Positions 1 to 7,274 of a stretch of DNA of 64,000 nucleotides are shown here, one piece after another. Numbering within the stretch: the first letter of the stretch is position 1; each line of letters opens with the position of its first letter. The stretch lies in assembly GCA_034004605.1 (NCBI GenBank), contig JAVEWJ010000003.1:62001-126000 (forward strand), written 5' to 3'. This stretch comes from JAVEWJ01 sp034004605. GTDB taxonomy: Bacteria; Patescibacteriota; Gracilibacteria; UBA1369; LOWO2-01-FULL-3. The position numbers and the translations under genes are program-made. The notes below the pieces were generated by a model. That model made no database searches, was not told the DNA's origin, and was given only the letters and a program-made list of their open reading frames with translations.

Positions 1-1
1 A

Positions 2-43
2 ACGGTTTACTTAACTAATATGAATGTGAGCGCGGGTGTGTAA
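2..43 (+). CDS. possible 3' end of an upstream gene (partial)
   Basis: An open frame enters from the left edge and ends at TAA 41-43, reading TVYLTNMNVSAGV. Nothing identifies the protein. The idea that it is a gene end rests only on the open frame and on an intrinsic terminator about 75 bases downstream. It could equally be chance. Confidence 0.2.
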   Translation, partial: TVYLTNMNVSAGV

Positions 44-118
44 GAGGGGTGCCTAAAAGTCCCGGCCCGGCGCAAATAGATACAAGTACGGAAGACATTT
101 TTCATAGGAATGAGGGGG

Positions 119-149
119 AAAAGCCGACTTCGAAAGGGGTCGGTTTTTT
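119..149 (+). terminator. intrinsic terminator
   Basis: Stem CCGAC (124-128) pairs with GTCGG (139-143) and is followed by six T. The A-run before the stem can pair with the T-run. It would end a transcript entering from the left edge. Confidence 0.6.
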
Positions 150-155
150 CTTTCC

Positions 156-182
156 AAATTTTTTTGCGTCAGCAAAAAATTT
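156..182. repeat. AT-rich hairpin with GC core
   Basis: AAATTTTTTTGC (156-167) pairs with GCAAAAAATTT (172-182) around the loop GTCA. The same T-run/GC/GC/A-run design recurs at 2107-2125 and 2166-2186. The rest of 183-299 shows no gene; the frames open across 49-719 look like chance. Confidence 0.4.
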
Positions 183-299
183 ATGCATCGGCTTTTGCGT
201 TAATTTGGGCTGGAAAGTCGAATTAAATACCGGGCTATTTTTAGGTCTTCGGATAAAATTTTTTTAATTATTATTATGTGGTTATTTGTCAATTTTAAC

Positions 300-328
300 T
301 TGACTAATTTGCGTTTTTTGTTCAGAAT
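300..328 (+). promoter_or_regulatory. possible sigma70-type promoter
   Basis: TTGACT (300-305) and CAGAAT (323-328) are separated by 17 bases. This would give a leader of about 210 bases for the Cys-rich lipoprotein at 544. It is the best promoter-like pair in the 44-543 gap, but the -10 is weak. Confidence 0.3.
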
Positions 329-514
329 GCACTCTGCCGTGAATTTCGCTTTGTTTGTGTGTGCTCCATTAAGGGCGCATTCAAACTCGAGATTCATTGG
401 TTGGACTTTGACAACACACTTCAAAAAACAACAACTGCGCTCTTATAGCGATTATTCGCTTGAGGCGCTAAAGATATGGCTTGGTGCTTTGGTGAGACAA
501 CGGTGCTCTTACAC

Positions 515-541
515 GGGGGAAATACTCCCCCAAGGAGAAGG
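515..541 (+). promoter_or_regulatory. hairpin abutting a strong ribosome-binding site
   Basis: GGGGG (515-519) pairs with CCCCC (527-531) around a 7-base loop. The SD-like AAGGAGAAGG (532-541) follows immediately, before the ATG at 544. Such a strong SD is exceptional in this window. The hairpin may keep the site open or gate it; that is inference. Confidence 0.5.
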
Positions 542-543
542 AC

Positions 544-1769
544 ATGCGAAAGGGTTTGTTGGTGGCGATGGGATTGGTGCTCAGCCTGATGGCTGGGTGC
601 CTAGAAAATCAACCGGAAGTTTACGAGGAATCCAAAAGCAATGTGGGCGCGTACACCGAGGATGGGGAGATAATTATCCCCTGTACGGTTCCAAAGGAGG
701 GGTGGGAGTTCGTTTGTGAGAACCCCGAATGCTGGAAGAGTACCTTCTGTTGCGTAGTAGATGGGTTTTGTGATTCAAGTGGGACGGAAAATAAAGACAC
801 TTGTCCCGCCGACTGTGACCCAGGGCCTATCTGCGGTGATGGTACCTGCGCTGAAGGCGAGACAGTTACAAATTGTCCCGCCGACTGTAACCCAGGGCCT
901 ATCTGCGGTGATGGTACCTGCGCTGAAGGCGAGACAGTTACAAATTGTCCCGCCGACTGTAACCCAGGGCCTGTCTGCGGTGATGGTACCTGCGCTGAAG
1001 GCGAGACAGTTACAAATTGTCCCGCCGACTGTNNNNNNNNNNCGGTGATGGTACCTGCGCTGAAGGCGAGACAGTTACAAATTGTCCCGCCGACTGTAAC
1101 CCAGGGCCTGTCTGCGGTGATGGTACCTGCGCTGAAGGCGAGACAGTTACAAATTGTCCCGCCGACTGTGACCCAGGGCCTATCTGCGGTGATGGTACCT
1201 GCGCTGAAGGCGAGACAGTTACAAATTGTCCCGCCGACTGTAACGAGGGGTCGTTCGAAGGCCTTTGCAAAGACGGCATCGACAACGACTTAAATGGCTA
1301 TGCCGATGGATACGATGCGGCCTGCTGGGCCGAGAAAGTTGCAGAGTTCAAGCTCTGCAGGAAAGATCCCGGCTCGGGATTTTTGAGGACAGTCAAGCAT
1401 GTCCAGTTCGAATGCCCAAACGCGGTGGGTTACACAGAATTCACTGTTGACGACTGGGTTAACCCCGTCACTGGAACTCAGTTCGATTGCTTGACTTTCT
1501 ACACGCTCGGCTCTGAGTTCAAAAACGGTACCAACGTAGGGTGCAAATATTGGATTGAGAGTGACGGGTATAGTATCTCCACCAGGCAAAAGATGAGCTG
1601 GTATCCTGCAGACGTGTCCATGGAGCCTGAGCTACTTGGGCCCATGAATGAGTCGGGGAAAGTTTGCTTGAACGGTTATACTGGTCCGGCGACGCTCCCC
1701 TACTTCACCCCTACCCCTGGCAACTTCGAATGGACCCAGGGAGTTCTCGGAGGATGCAACTTCTGGTAG
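544..1769 (+). CDS. Cys-rich repeat surface lipoprotein, interrupted by an assembly gap
   Basis: Predicted lipoprotein: an N-terminal hydrophobic stretch ends in LMAGC, so Cys-19 should be lipidated. After a Cys-containing linker come one degenerate and six clear 24-residue repeats built on CGDGTCAEGETVTNCPADC. Next is a Ca-binding-like CKDGIDNDLNGYADGYDAAC segment, then a roughly 150-residue C-terminal domain with further Cys residues, ending in GCNFW. Disulfide-rich repeats and DGIDND motifs of this kind are known from surface proteins of Myxococcota and some CPR bacteria. Ten N at 1033-1042 shift the apparent frame. The frame before the gap and the frame ending at 1769 are the same gene, because the repeats continue. 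It starts at ATG 544 behind a strong SD and is clearly GC-richer than most of the window. Function unknown; adhesion or structure is a guess. Confidence 0.8.
832..1244 (+). repeat. 72-bp tandem repeats (six copies visible)
   Basis: Units start with GGTGATGGTACC at 835, 907, 979, 1044, 1116 and 1188. Spacing is exactly 72 except across the N gap (65). The copies are nearly identical, differing mainly at the AAC/GAC and ATC/GTC codons, which points to recent amplification. Each unit encodes 24 residues with four Cys. Confidence 0.9.
1033..1042. other. assembly gap inside the repeat array
   Basis: Ten N stand where the repeat predicts 17 bases (or 17 plus a multiple of 72). The gap length is therefore arbitrary, and the true copy number and protein length are unknown. 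Confidence 0.95.
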
Positions 1770-1794
1770 TGACTGGTGGGAGTGCGGATAAAAT

Positions 1795-1846
1795 GCCACG
1801 AAAGTGGCCGGACGGATGACCGAATCATCCACACATTGAAGTGTGT
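1795..1846 (+). other. tandem hairpins in the 3' untranslated region
   Basis: Three compact hairpins follow the lipoprotein stop codon in series: GCCAC-GAAA-GTGGC (1795-1808), GGATGA/TCATCC with a 5-base loop (1814-1830) and ACACA/TGTGT with a 6-base loop (1831-1846). The terminator at 1858 makes a fourth. Two of the four have GAAA tetraloops. Confidence 0.5.
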
Positions 1847-1857
1847 CAAAGAAATCA

Positions 1858-1886
1858 GGGCCCCCGTGAAAACGGGGGCCCTTTTT
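1858..1886 (+). terminator. strong intrinsic terminator
   Basis: GGGCCCCCGT (1858-1867) pairs perfectly with ACGGGGGCCC (1872-1881) around a GAAA loop and is followed by five T. It ends the transcript of the Cys-rich lipoprotein. Confidence 0.95.
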
Positions 1887-2190
1887 CGTAGGTATTAAAT
1901 GTTTTTTTATTTTTAATTTTTATGAACAATTTATTTGTTCGGCAAATATTGGTTTTTATTTTAAGAAAATTTTTTTAATTTTTTTAAAGAGAATTATTGT
2001 TTTGAAACAATTTTCATTAACTCGCAAAGGCGATCCGGGAGTGATGGCTTGTAGGCGAGGTTTTTTATGATTTTTAAAAATATTGTGTAAGGATTTGGAT
2101 ACATAAATTTTTGCTTCGCAAAAATGAGTAATTGATAAAGCATTTCGAAATGACTCGAAGACAAAAATTTTTGCTTCGCAAAAATTAGCT
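1887..2190. repeat. AT-rich spacer with two near-identical hairpins
   Basis: No gene is seen. Two copies of ATTTTTGC-TTC-GCAAAAAT lie at 2107-2125 and 2166-2186, exactly 60 bases apart column to column. They belong to the same hairpin style as 156-182. The frame open on the reverse strand from 2228 runs through both hairpins and has no protein-like composition. Confidence 0.5.
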
Positions 2191-2220
2191 AAAAGGCCCT
2201 CAGAGATATGAGAGCCTTTT
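2191..2220. terminator. terminator for the beta-barrel-like gene, possibly bidirectional
   Basis: AAAAGGC (2191-2197) pairs with GCCTTTT (2214-2220), with an inner CTC/GAG pairing and one mismatch. It lies downstream of the gene ending at 2276 on the reverse strand. A second imperfect stem lies between about 2234 and 2272. Confidence 0.6.
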
Positions 2221-2275
2221 GTTTTCATTGTGTCGCCCTCCGGAGAAAGTTTTTAAGGCTTTCCCGGAGAGCTGA

Positions 2276-2923
2276 CTAGTCGGGTGGAGGAGAATCCCAG
2301 ATTTCCCCGGAGTACCGCAGGGACAAGTTAGGGTATACTGCAGGACCAAGCGTTTCTCGAATATCCGCGTTGTGGTATCCGGTTCCCATTACGGAGCCGG
2401 AAACTCCAAGCAGAAGTTCGAGCCCACTGCTGAAATTGAAGAGAAGATCCCCTTCAACATTCAGCTGGGCCCACATCCCGTCCTCGTAGTACCGGCCTTG
2501 GGCAAGATAGCCCTTGAGTCCGGCACGAAGCCCGAACCAGTCTACGGGGTAGTAAGCCCCGAAGAATCCGGCCGAGCCGGCGAGCGGCGTTGTCCGGTGG
2601 TCTAGTCCGGAGTCCGGCCTCCAGAAGCCGAATCCCAGTTCAGCATAGATGGATGTCTCCCTCCAGATGACCGGAATTTCGACTCCAGCGACCAGCGTCC
2701 AGAAGGAAGCCAAGTTGGTCGTCGAAGTGCTCATCGCCCCCTCGATCCCAGCTTTGACGCGGAGAAGGAAGTCTCGAGTCTCGTCGGCAGTAGTCTCCTC
2801 GGTGGTGTTTGAGGTCGCCGTCAGAGACGACTCCCCCAGCACAGTTTGTTGAGCCATGGCATCAGTTGACGCAAGAAGCGCCAAGCCAATGCCGAAAGAA
2901 GCCACCAGTGACATCTTACTCAT
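2276..2923 (-). CDS. secreted beta-barrel-like protein
   Basis: 215 residues. A signal peptide with cleavage likely after AMA (before QQTVLGES) is followed by a Ser/Thr/Glu linker. The remainder shows alternating polar/hydrophobic strands rich in Gly, Tyr, Phe and Trp (for example YAELGFGFW, FGLRAGLKGYL, LELLLGVSGSVMG), as in small outer-membrane beta-barrels. No family is recognised. The start at 2923 is preferred over an upstream ATG because GGGAG lies six bases before it. Codon use is visibly GC-richer than in the core genes. An outer-membrane barrel would be out of place in a monoderm CPR cell, so either the fold guess is wrong, the gene is foreign, or the cell envelope is unusual. Divergent from the lipoprotein at 3094, with facing promoters. 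Confidence 0.65.
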   Translation of the reverse strand: MSKMSLVASFGIGLALLASTDAMAQQTVLGESSLTATSNTTEETTADETRDFLLRVKAGIEGAMSTSTTNLASFWTLVAGVEIPVIWRETSIYAELGFGFWRPDSGLDHRTTPLAGSAGFFGAYYPVDWFGLRAGLKGYLAQGRYYEDGMWAQLNVEGDLLFNFSSGLELLLGVSGSVMGTGYHNADIRETLGPAVYPNLSLRYSGEIWDSPPPD

Positions 2924-2976
2924 GTGTTTCTCCCGTTTTTGAATGATCAAAGGTAGTTTTCCACCTCGAATGCGAT

Positions 2977-3039
2977 TTTATACTTTAAATTAGTGATTTG
3001 TCAAGATTGTATTGACAAAATTAAGTTTAAATGTAGTAT
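2977..3039. promoter_or_regulatory. divergent promoter pair around an 8-bp inverted repeat
   Basis: Forward: TTGACA (3012-3017), 16 bases, TAGTAT (3034-3039), driving the gene at 3094. Reverse: TTGACA (complement of 2999-3004), 16 bases, TATAAA (complement of 2977-2982), driving the gene starting at 2923. The two -35 boxes form the perfect inverted repeat TTTGTCAA/TTGACAAA (2997-3004, 3012-3019) with a 7-base centre, so one regulator bound there could control both genes. Confidence 0.7.
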
Positions 3040-3093
3040 TTAATTACTGCAAATTAGCAGTAATCGAAACTTAAAAACACAGGGAGGTCTAAG

Positions 3094-3573
3094 GTGAGAG
3101 GATATTTGGTTCTCGTTGTCTCCTTCGTTCTCTTCGCACTCGCCCTTGCGGGCTGTGCTTTTGAGGACGAAGGTCGTGTGCCCCTCGAAGGGGGGCAGTG
3201 CGCGACACAATTCGGGACGATTTCGGTCGTCCCCAAAAATATGGAGGAACCTAGCTGGTACCGGATTGATGATGCCTGCACGGACTCCCAAGTCCTTGAA
3301 GGCAGCTGCCCCGAGCCGTGGACGCTCATCGATAAGAAGATAATATTCGGTGGCGTCTGCTTCTCGGACGATCACCACGCGATTGTATCGATGATGCTTC
3401 CGCAAGGGGTCACGATTGAGGCGGAAGACCCCGTCTTAGTCGAGTTCTATTCGTTCTACTCCGATCCTGAGATAGCCTTTGAAGAAGGTTCCACTCAGTC
3501 GAAGAGAGGAACCACTTTCGAAGATTCCGGACCCGTAATCCTGCGGATCCGGACACTCCCCCGCGAGGAGTAA
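3094..3573 (+). CDS. small secreted lipoprotein
   Basis: 159 residues from a GTG start, fixed by the strong SD GGGAGGT a few bases upstream. The N-terminus is a lipoprotein signal with lipobox ALAGC. The mature part is acidic with several Cys residues (GGQCATQF, DDACTDS, EGSCPEPW, GGVCFSDD) and a C-terminal strand-rich region. No known domain is recognised. It has its own promoter and terminator and is GC-richer than the core genes, like the genes at 544 and 2276. Likely at the cell surface; function unknown. Confidence 0.75.
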   Translation: MRGYLVLVVSFVLFALALAGCAFEDEGRVPLEGGQCATQFGTISVVPKNMEEPSWYRIDDACTDSQVLEGSCPEPWTLIDKKIIFGGVCFSDDHHAIVSMMLPQGVTIEAEDPVLVEFYSFYSDPEIAFEEGSTQSKRGTTFEDSGPVILRIRTLPREE

Positions 3574-3608
3574 GCGCCATTTTCTCGGCAGCCTACTCCC
3601 GCACGCAA

Positions 3609-3637
3609 GAGCTCTCCCTCAAGGAGGGCTCTTTTTT
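3609..3637 (+). terminator. intrinsic terminator
   Basis: GAGCTCTCC (3609-3617) pairs with GGAGGGCTC (3623-3631), including one T-G pair, and is followed by six T. It ends the small lipoprotein transcript. From there to 3852 nothing but the trxB -10 is seen. Confidence 0.9.
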
Positions 3638-3852
3638 CGTTCTAATTTGGACAAATCATATCCCGGCAAATATTATTGCGATTGCTTTTTGCCTTATTCT
3701 TTTAAATCCACTGATTGGGTGGATCAAACTTTTGTTGATACAATTTTTCAAAATCTTGAAAGTCCCGTGATCCCCGAAGGAATATATGAATAAGTGGCTT
3801 TTTCTTTGCAAAAAAATTGAGTATAATTCGCGCTGAATTAACCCTTTTTAAC

Positions 3853-4773
3853 ATGCAAGAATACGATTTAATTATCATCGGTGGTGGCTCTGCAGGCCTT
3901 TCTGCCGCGATGTACGGCACTCGTCTAGGACTTAAAACTTTGACTTTCGCGGAAATGCCGGGAGGCCTTATCACGACTACTCACCTTGTGGAAAATTGGC
4001 CGGGAATAAAATCGATTTCGGGACCTGATCTTGGAATGTCTTTGTACGAACATGCGATTTCAACTGGAGCTACGATTAAAACCGAGAAAGCGACTAAAGT
4101 TTACAAACTTGATGAATGTTTTTATAAAGTGATTTCCGGATCATCCGAATACAAAGCAAAATCAATTCTCTTTGCAACCGGTACAGTTCATAAAAAACTT
4201 GGAATTCCCGGTGAAAAAGAATTTGAAAACAAGGGTCTATCTTTCTGTGCGCTTTGCGATGGAGCTTTTTATAAAAATAAAACTGTTGGAATTGTTGGTG
4301 GTGGAGATAGTGCTGTTAAAGAGGCTTTGTTTTTGAGTGAACACGCCTTAAAAGTGATTATGTTTGTTCGAAAAGATATTCTTAGAGCAGAACCAATAAA
4401 TATAAAAAACCTTGAAGCAAATCCAAAAATTGAAGTTCGATACAACACCGAAGTTTTGGAACTAATTGGCAAAGAAAAACTTGATTCAGTTAAACTTAGT
4501 AGTGGCGAAATTTTGCCTATTGATGGTGTTTTTTATGCCATTGGACACAATGCCCAGACGGATATTGCAAAAGAACTTGGAGTCGAGCTGAATGAAAGAG
4601 CTGAAATTATTATTAATCGAAAAACTGAAACAAATTTGCCACGAGTTTACGCTGCCGGTGATTGTAATGATACAGGTTTCAAACAAGCCATCACCGGAAG
4701 TGCGGAAGGTGTGACTGCCGCTTATTACGCCTACCTTGCTTGCAATGAGAATGCCTGCTATAAGCAGAAATAA
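3853..4773 (+). CDS. trxB: thioredoxin reductase
   Basis: 306 residues, normal for the low-Mr family. It uses NADPH and FAD to reduce the thioredoxin disulfide in the cytoplasm. FAD-binding GGGSAG is at the N-terminus, the redox pair is in CALCDG (usually CATCDG), NADPH-binding GGGDSA follows, and the C-terminal FAD motif reads AAGDCND. The ATG at 3853 is chosen because the family starts a few residues before the first GxGxxG; an upstream ATG at 3817 overlaps the promoter. TATAAT lies at 3822-3827 and no SD is visible. It is a single-gene unit closed by the terminator at 4786. Likely to support the exported DsbA-like protein and other thiol enzymes. Confidence 0.93.
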   Translation: MQEYDLIIIGGGSAGLSAAMYGTRLGLKTLTFAEMPGGLITTTHLVENWPGIKSISGPDLGMSLYEHAISTGATIKTEKATKVYKLDECFYKVISGSSEYKAKSILFATGTVHKKLGIPGEKEFENKGLSFCALCDGAFYKNKTVGIVGGGDSAVKEALFLSEHALKVIMFVRKDILRAEPINIKNLEANPKIEVRYNTEVLELIGKEKLDSVKLSSGEILPIDGVFYAIGHNAQTDIAKELGVELNERAEIIINRKTETNLPRVYAAGDCNDTGFKQAITGSAEGVTAAYYAYLACNENACYKQK

Positions 4774-4785
4774 TTTTCAAAACAG

Positions 4786-4823
4786 AAAGAGGCCGGTCTC
4801 CTTTCGGAGCGGTCTCTTTTTTT
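4786..4823 (+). terminator. intrinsic terminator
   Basis: A stem of about 14 pairs (4786-4801 with 4806-4819), with a 2-base bulge, one G-T pair and loop TTTC, is followed by a T-run. It ends trxB. Confidence 0.9.
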
Positions 4824-4840
4824 AAGTATTGAATATTTTT

Positions 4841-5725
4841 TTAAGCTGAAACGAATTCTTTGAATAGTAAAATAAAAAGAACATTTCGGTGTTCGGATTT
4901 TCCGATTTCAGTTTTTTTGTGAGGATTTTTTATGAAACCTTTTTGAGAAGAATATTGAGAAACCGCTCGGTCAAAAATGTATTTTTCAAGTTTGGATTTG
5001 TGTCCGACAAACTTGCAACATATCAGGAATTCAAATAATCCATCGATTTTAATATTATCTAAATGATCTTTAATGAGATGCTCCGTATTTATAATTAGAT
5101 TTTTTGCCTCAGATAATTTGGCAGATTCAATATTTTTATAATAAAAAAGAGTTTCGTTTATTATACAATGAGTACTCAGATAAAGTAGATTGTTTATATC
5201 CTCTTTCTCCGTTAATTCGTATTCTTGTTCGATTATTGTTGAAACTTTCTTTATTATAGAGAAATCGCTGTTTTGTTTGAAGAATTTATTATATAAATAG
5301 AGGAAATTCATCGCATGAGTGGACATAACGGAAATTCCTTTGTGGTCGAGCAACAATTTTTCAGAAGTGATATCAATTTCGGACAAATCATATTTTTTAG
5401 GCAGGAAGTCGCGATAGTTTTCGTTGAAAACAGTTTCCATAAATAAAATATGGAATAAACATTTATTTATTTTTAATAATTTTGAATAGTAATTAAAAAA
5501 CGGTGTTCGCTTGTTTTCCTTTGAAAATTCGTGCGACTTATCTAAAGTAATTGAAAAATATTCCAAATAATTTTGCTTTAAGTCCAAAAGAATTTCTTTA
5601 AAATGCAAGTCTTTTGTATATAAATACAATCTTGTAAAAAAATGGAATTGATAACGAGTTTCAAGTTCATCTATATGCTCCAAATAGTATTTTTCAATTT
5701 TTTTCGCGAGATCATTTGTTTCCAT
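4841..5725 (-). CDS. uncharacterised helical protein
   Basis: 294 residues, not recognised. The sequence is predicted all-helical, rich in Lys, Glu, Leu and aromatics, with no signal peptide or membrane segment. The start at 5725 overlaps the end of the metalloprotein gene by 14 bases on the same strand, so the two are probably translationally coupled and may act together. Confidence 0.6.
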   Translation of the reverse strand: METNDLAKKIEKYYLEHIDELETRYQFHFFTRLYLYTKDLHFKEILLDLKQNYLEYFSITLDKSHEFSKENKRTPFFNYYSKLLKINKCLFHILFMETVFNENYRDFLPKKYDLSEIDITSEKLLLDHKGISVMSTHAMNFLYLYNKFFKQNSDFSIIKKVSTIIEQEYELTEKEDINNLLYLSTHCIINETLFYYKNIESAKLSEAKNLIINTEHLIKDHLDNIKIDGLFEFLICCKFVGHKSKLEKYIFDRAVSQYSSQKGFIKNPHKKTEIGKSEHRNVLFILLFKEFVSA

Positions 5726-7175
5726 CGATTGTTGATTTTATTCTATTAATTAGTTCCCCCCGATATTTATCCAGTAAATCTTTTTTTATTCCAGGCTTAA
5801 GGTCTTTAAAGGCTAATTGTTCTACGGATTCAAGATATTTCATGTCTTCAGGCTTAATGATTCCGTTTGCAAGTAGTGCCCACCAATGTGTCGGATTATT
5901 AATATCCCATTTTCCCAATTCAGTCATGGTTAAAAGCTCGGGATGTTTTTTTAACAATTGCCATAGTCCGGCGTTTCCTTCTCTATATACAATATCTTTT
6001 GTATAACAAAGACCTTCGGTTTTTCCATCCGTACCTTTGAAATACCTACAAGTTCTATCCCAAGCTGTATCTATTGCTTTTTTGGGGTCTTCTCCATTTT
6101 TTATATTCGAGTAAGTGTAGTATTTCAACAATATTTGATAAATGTCCGCGAAATTTCTCTTTGTTCCATCCAAACCATAGACAAGGCCGATTGCCAAGTG
6201 ATTTGGGTGATCACTAAATGAAGACAATTTTTCCTCAAGGCTTTGTTCTTTTAGTACTGTGACGGCTTCTTCTCCCACAACATATCTGTCCATTTCTTTC
6301 ATTAACTCAAAAGGGCTTTTTTCTGAAAGCTCTCTTCGTTTCGCATGCCCGAAAATTTCATGTGCTATAAGTCTTTTTATTTCTTTACCTTTTCGTTTCA
6401 ACTTTTGAGGAATTAAAAGTTTCTTACTTTTCGGCCTTATAGCAATAAATTTTTTACTATCGTCAATTTCCGTTTTCCAATCAGTATAACCCAATTCCAA
6501 AAATACAGTTTGAAAAATTTCTTTTGTTTCATCTGAATTATATTCTTTTTCTTCATTAATTTTTTCCATAAGTTCGCCAAATTCCTCAGCAATTTTTTCT
6601 TTGATCGAGAGAAATTCTTTAGTTGATGGATGCTTAACTGTTTCAATATTTTCATTAGGAAGCGGTATCGATTGTTTTAATTCAAGGGCGGCAGTTCGAA
6701 GAGCTTCGCTTTCAGAATTTATCGATTCATCCAGTTCGGAGTGAAGTTTTTCAAGAGTGTAGTTGAAAACTTTTAAATCCGGTCTTCCATAAATGAACTC
6801 TACATATCTTTTGTATTTGAGCATATCGTCTTCCATAGCAGCAGTGAAAAGACCGCATCTAGCGATAGAAATATTTACTCTCCAGAGATATGGTAATCTA
6901 ATTTCAGGTCTTTCTTCTGTTGTTAAAAGTTCTTTTCGAAATTCACGCAATTTTTTATCAAGTTCTCTTAATTGATCGGGGTTGAAATTGTCTGGCGTCA
7001 AATCGGGTATTTGTCCGTTTTCTTCAAAGTTTTTTCTCAATAAAGCTTCCTTTTCTTTTGGAATTTTTGAAAAATCCTGGTTCTCAAAATCCTTGAGTAT
7101 TTCCGATAGTTTTGCGTACCAATAAGAATCGATTTTAGCCTCAGAATTTTCTGAATTTTGTCTATGTTCGAGCAT
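5712..7175 (-). CDS. DUF1704/MATCAP-like putative zinc peptidase
   Basis: 487 residues. A long helical N-terminal half is followed by a probable catalytic domain with HEIFGHAKRRE, an HExxxH zinc motif. About 40 residues later comes GEEAVTVLKEQ, which matches the place of the EEGLA-type second motif of DUF1704. That family includes the eukaryotic tyrosine carboxypeptidase MATCAP, where HExxxH is catalytic. Assignment rests on motif spacing only. There is no signal peptide, so it should act in the cytoplasm; the substrate is unknown. It ends with TGA, evidence for the standard code. A -10-like TAAAAT lies about 30 bases upstream of the start. Confidence 0.6.
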   Translation of the reverse strand: MLEHRQNSENSEAKIDSYWYAKLSEILKDFENQDFSKIPKEKEALLRKNFEENGQIPDLTPDNFNPDQLRELDKKLREFRKELLTTEERPEIRLPYLWRVNISIARCGLFTAAMEDDMLKYKRYVEFIYGRPDLKVFNYTLEKLHSELDESINSESEALRTAALELKQSIPLPNENIETVKHPSTKEFLSIKEKIAEEFGELMEKINEEKEYNSDETKEIFQTVFLELGYTDWKTEIDDSKKFIAIRPKSKKLLIPQKLKRKGKEIKRLIAHEIFGHAKRRELSEKSPFELMKEMDRYVVGEEAVTVLKEQSLEEKLSSFSDHPNHLAIGLVYGLDGTKRNFADIYQILLKYYTYSNIKNGEDPKKAIDTAWDRTCRYFKGTDGKTEGLCYTKDIVYREGNAGLWQLLKKHPELLTMTELGKWDINNPTHWWALLANGIIKPEDMKYLESVEQLAFKDLKPGIKKDLLDKYRGELINRIKSTIDGNK

Positions 7176-7274
7176 GTTTTTGACTTAAATTTTGAAGTTA
7201 TTTTATCAAACATCTTAGCTATTTGTCAACTAAGATGGATATTAATAGATAACTATTTTTTTATTAATAAAACA

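Noticed and set aside
276..719. Open frame across the 5' leader and start of the Cys-rich lipoprotein
   Set aside because: It overlaps the well-supported lipoprotein in another frame, runs through the hairpin and SD, and its composition is not protein-like.
761..1285. Long frames with repeats on both strands in the Cys-repeat region
   Set aside because: The 72-base repeat keeps all frames open. Only the frame with signal peptide, Cys pattern and continuation after the gap makes sense.
1956..2228. Reverse-strand frame in the AT-rich spacer
   Set aside because: It crosses two hairpin repeats and the terminator, and has a Phe/Lys-rich composition driven by AT content.
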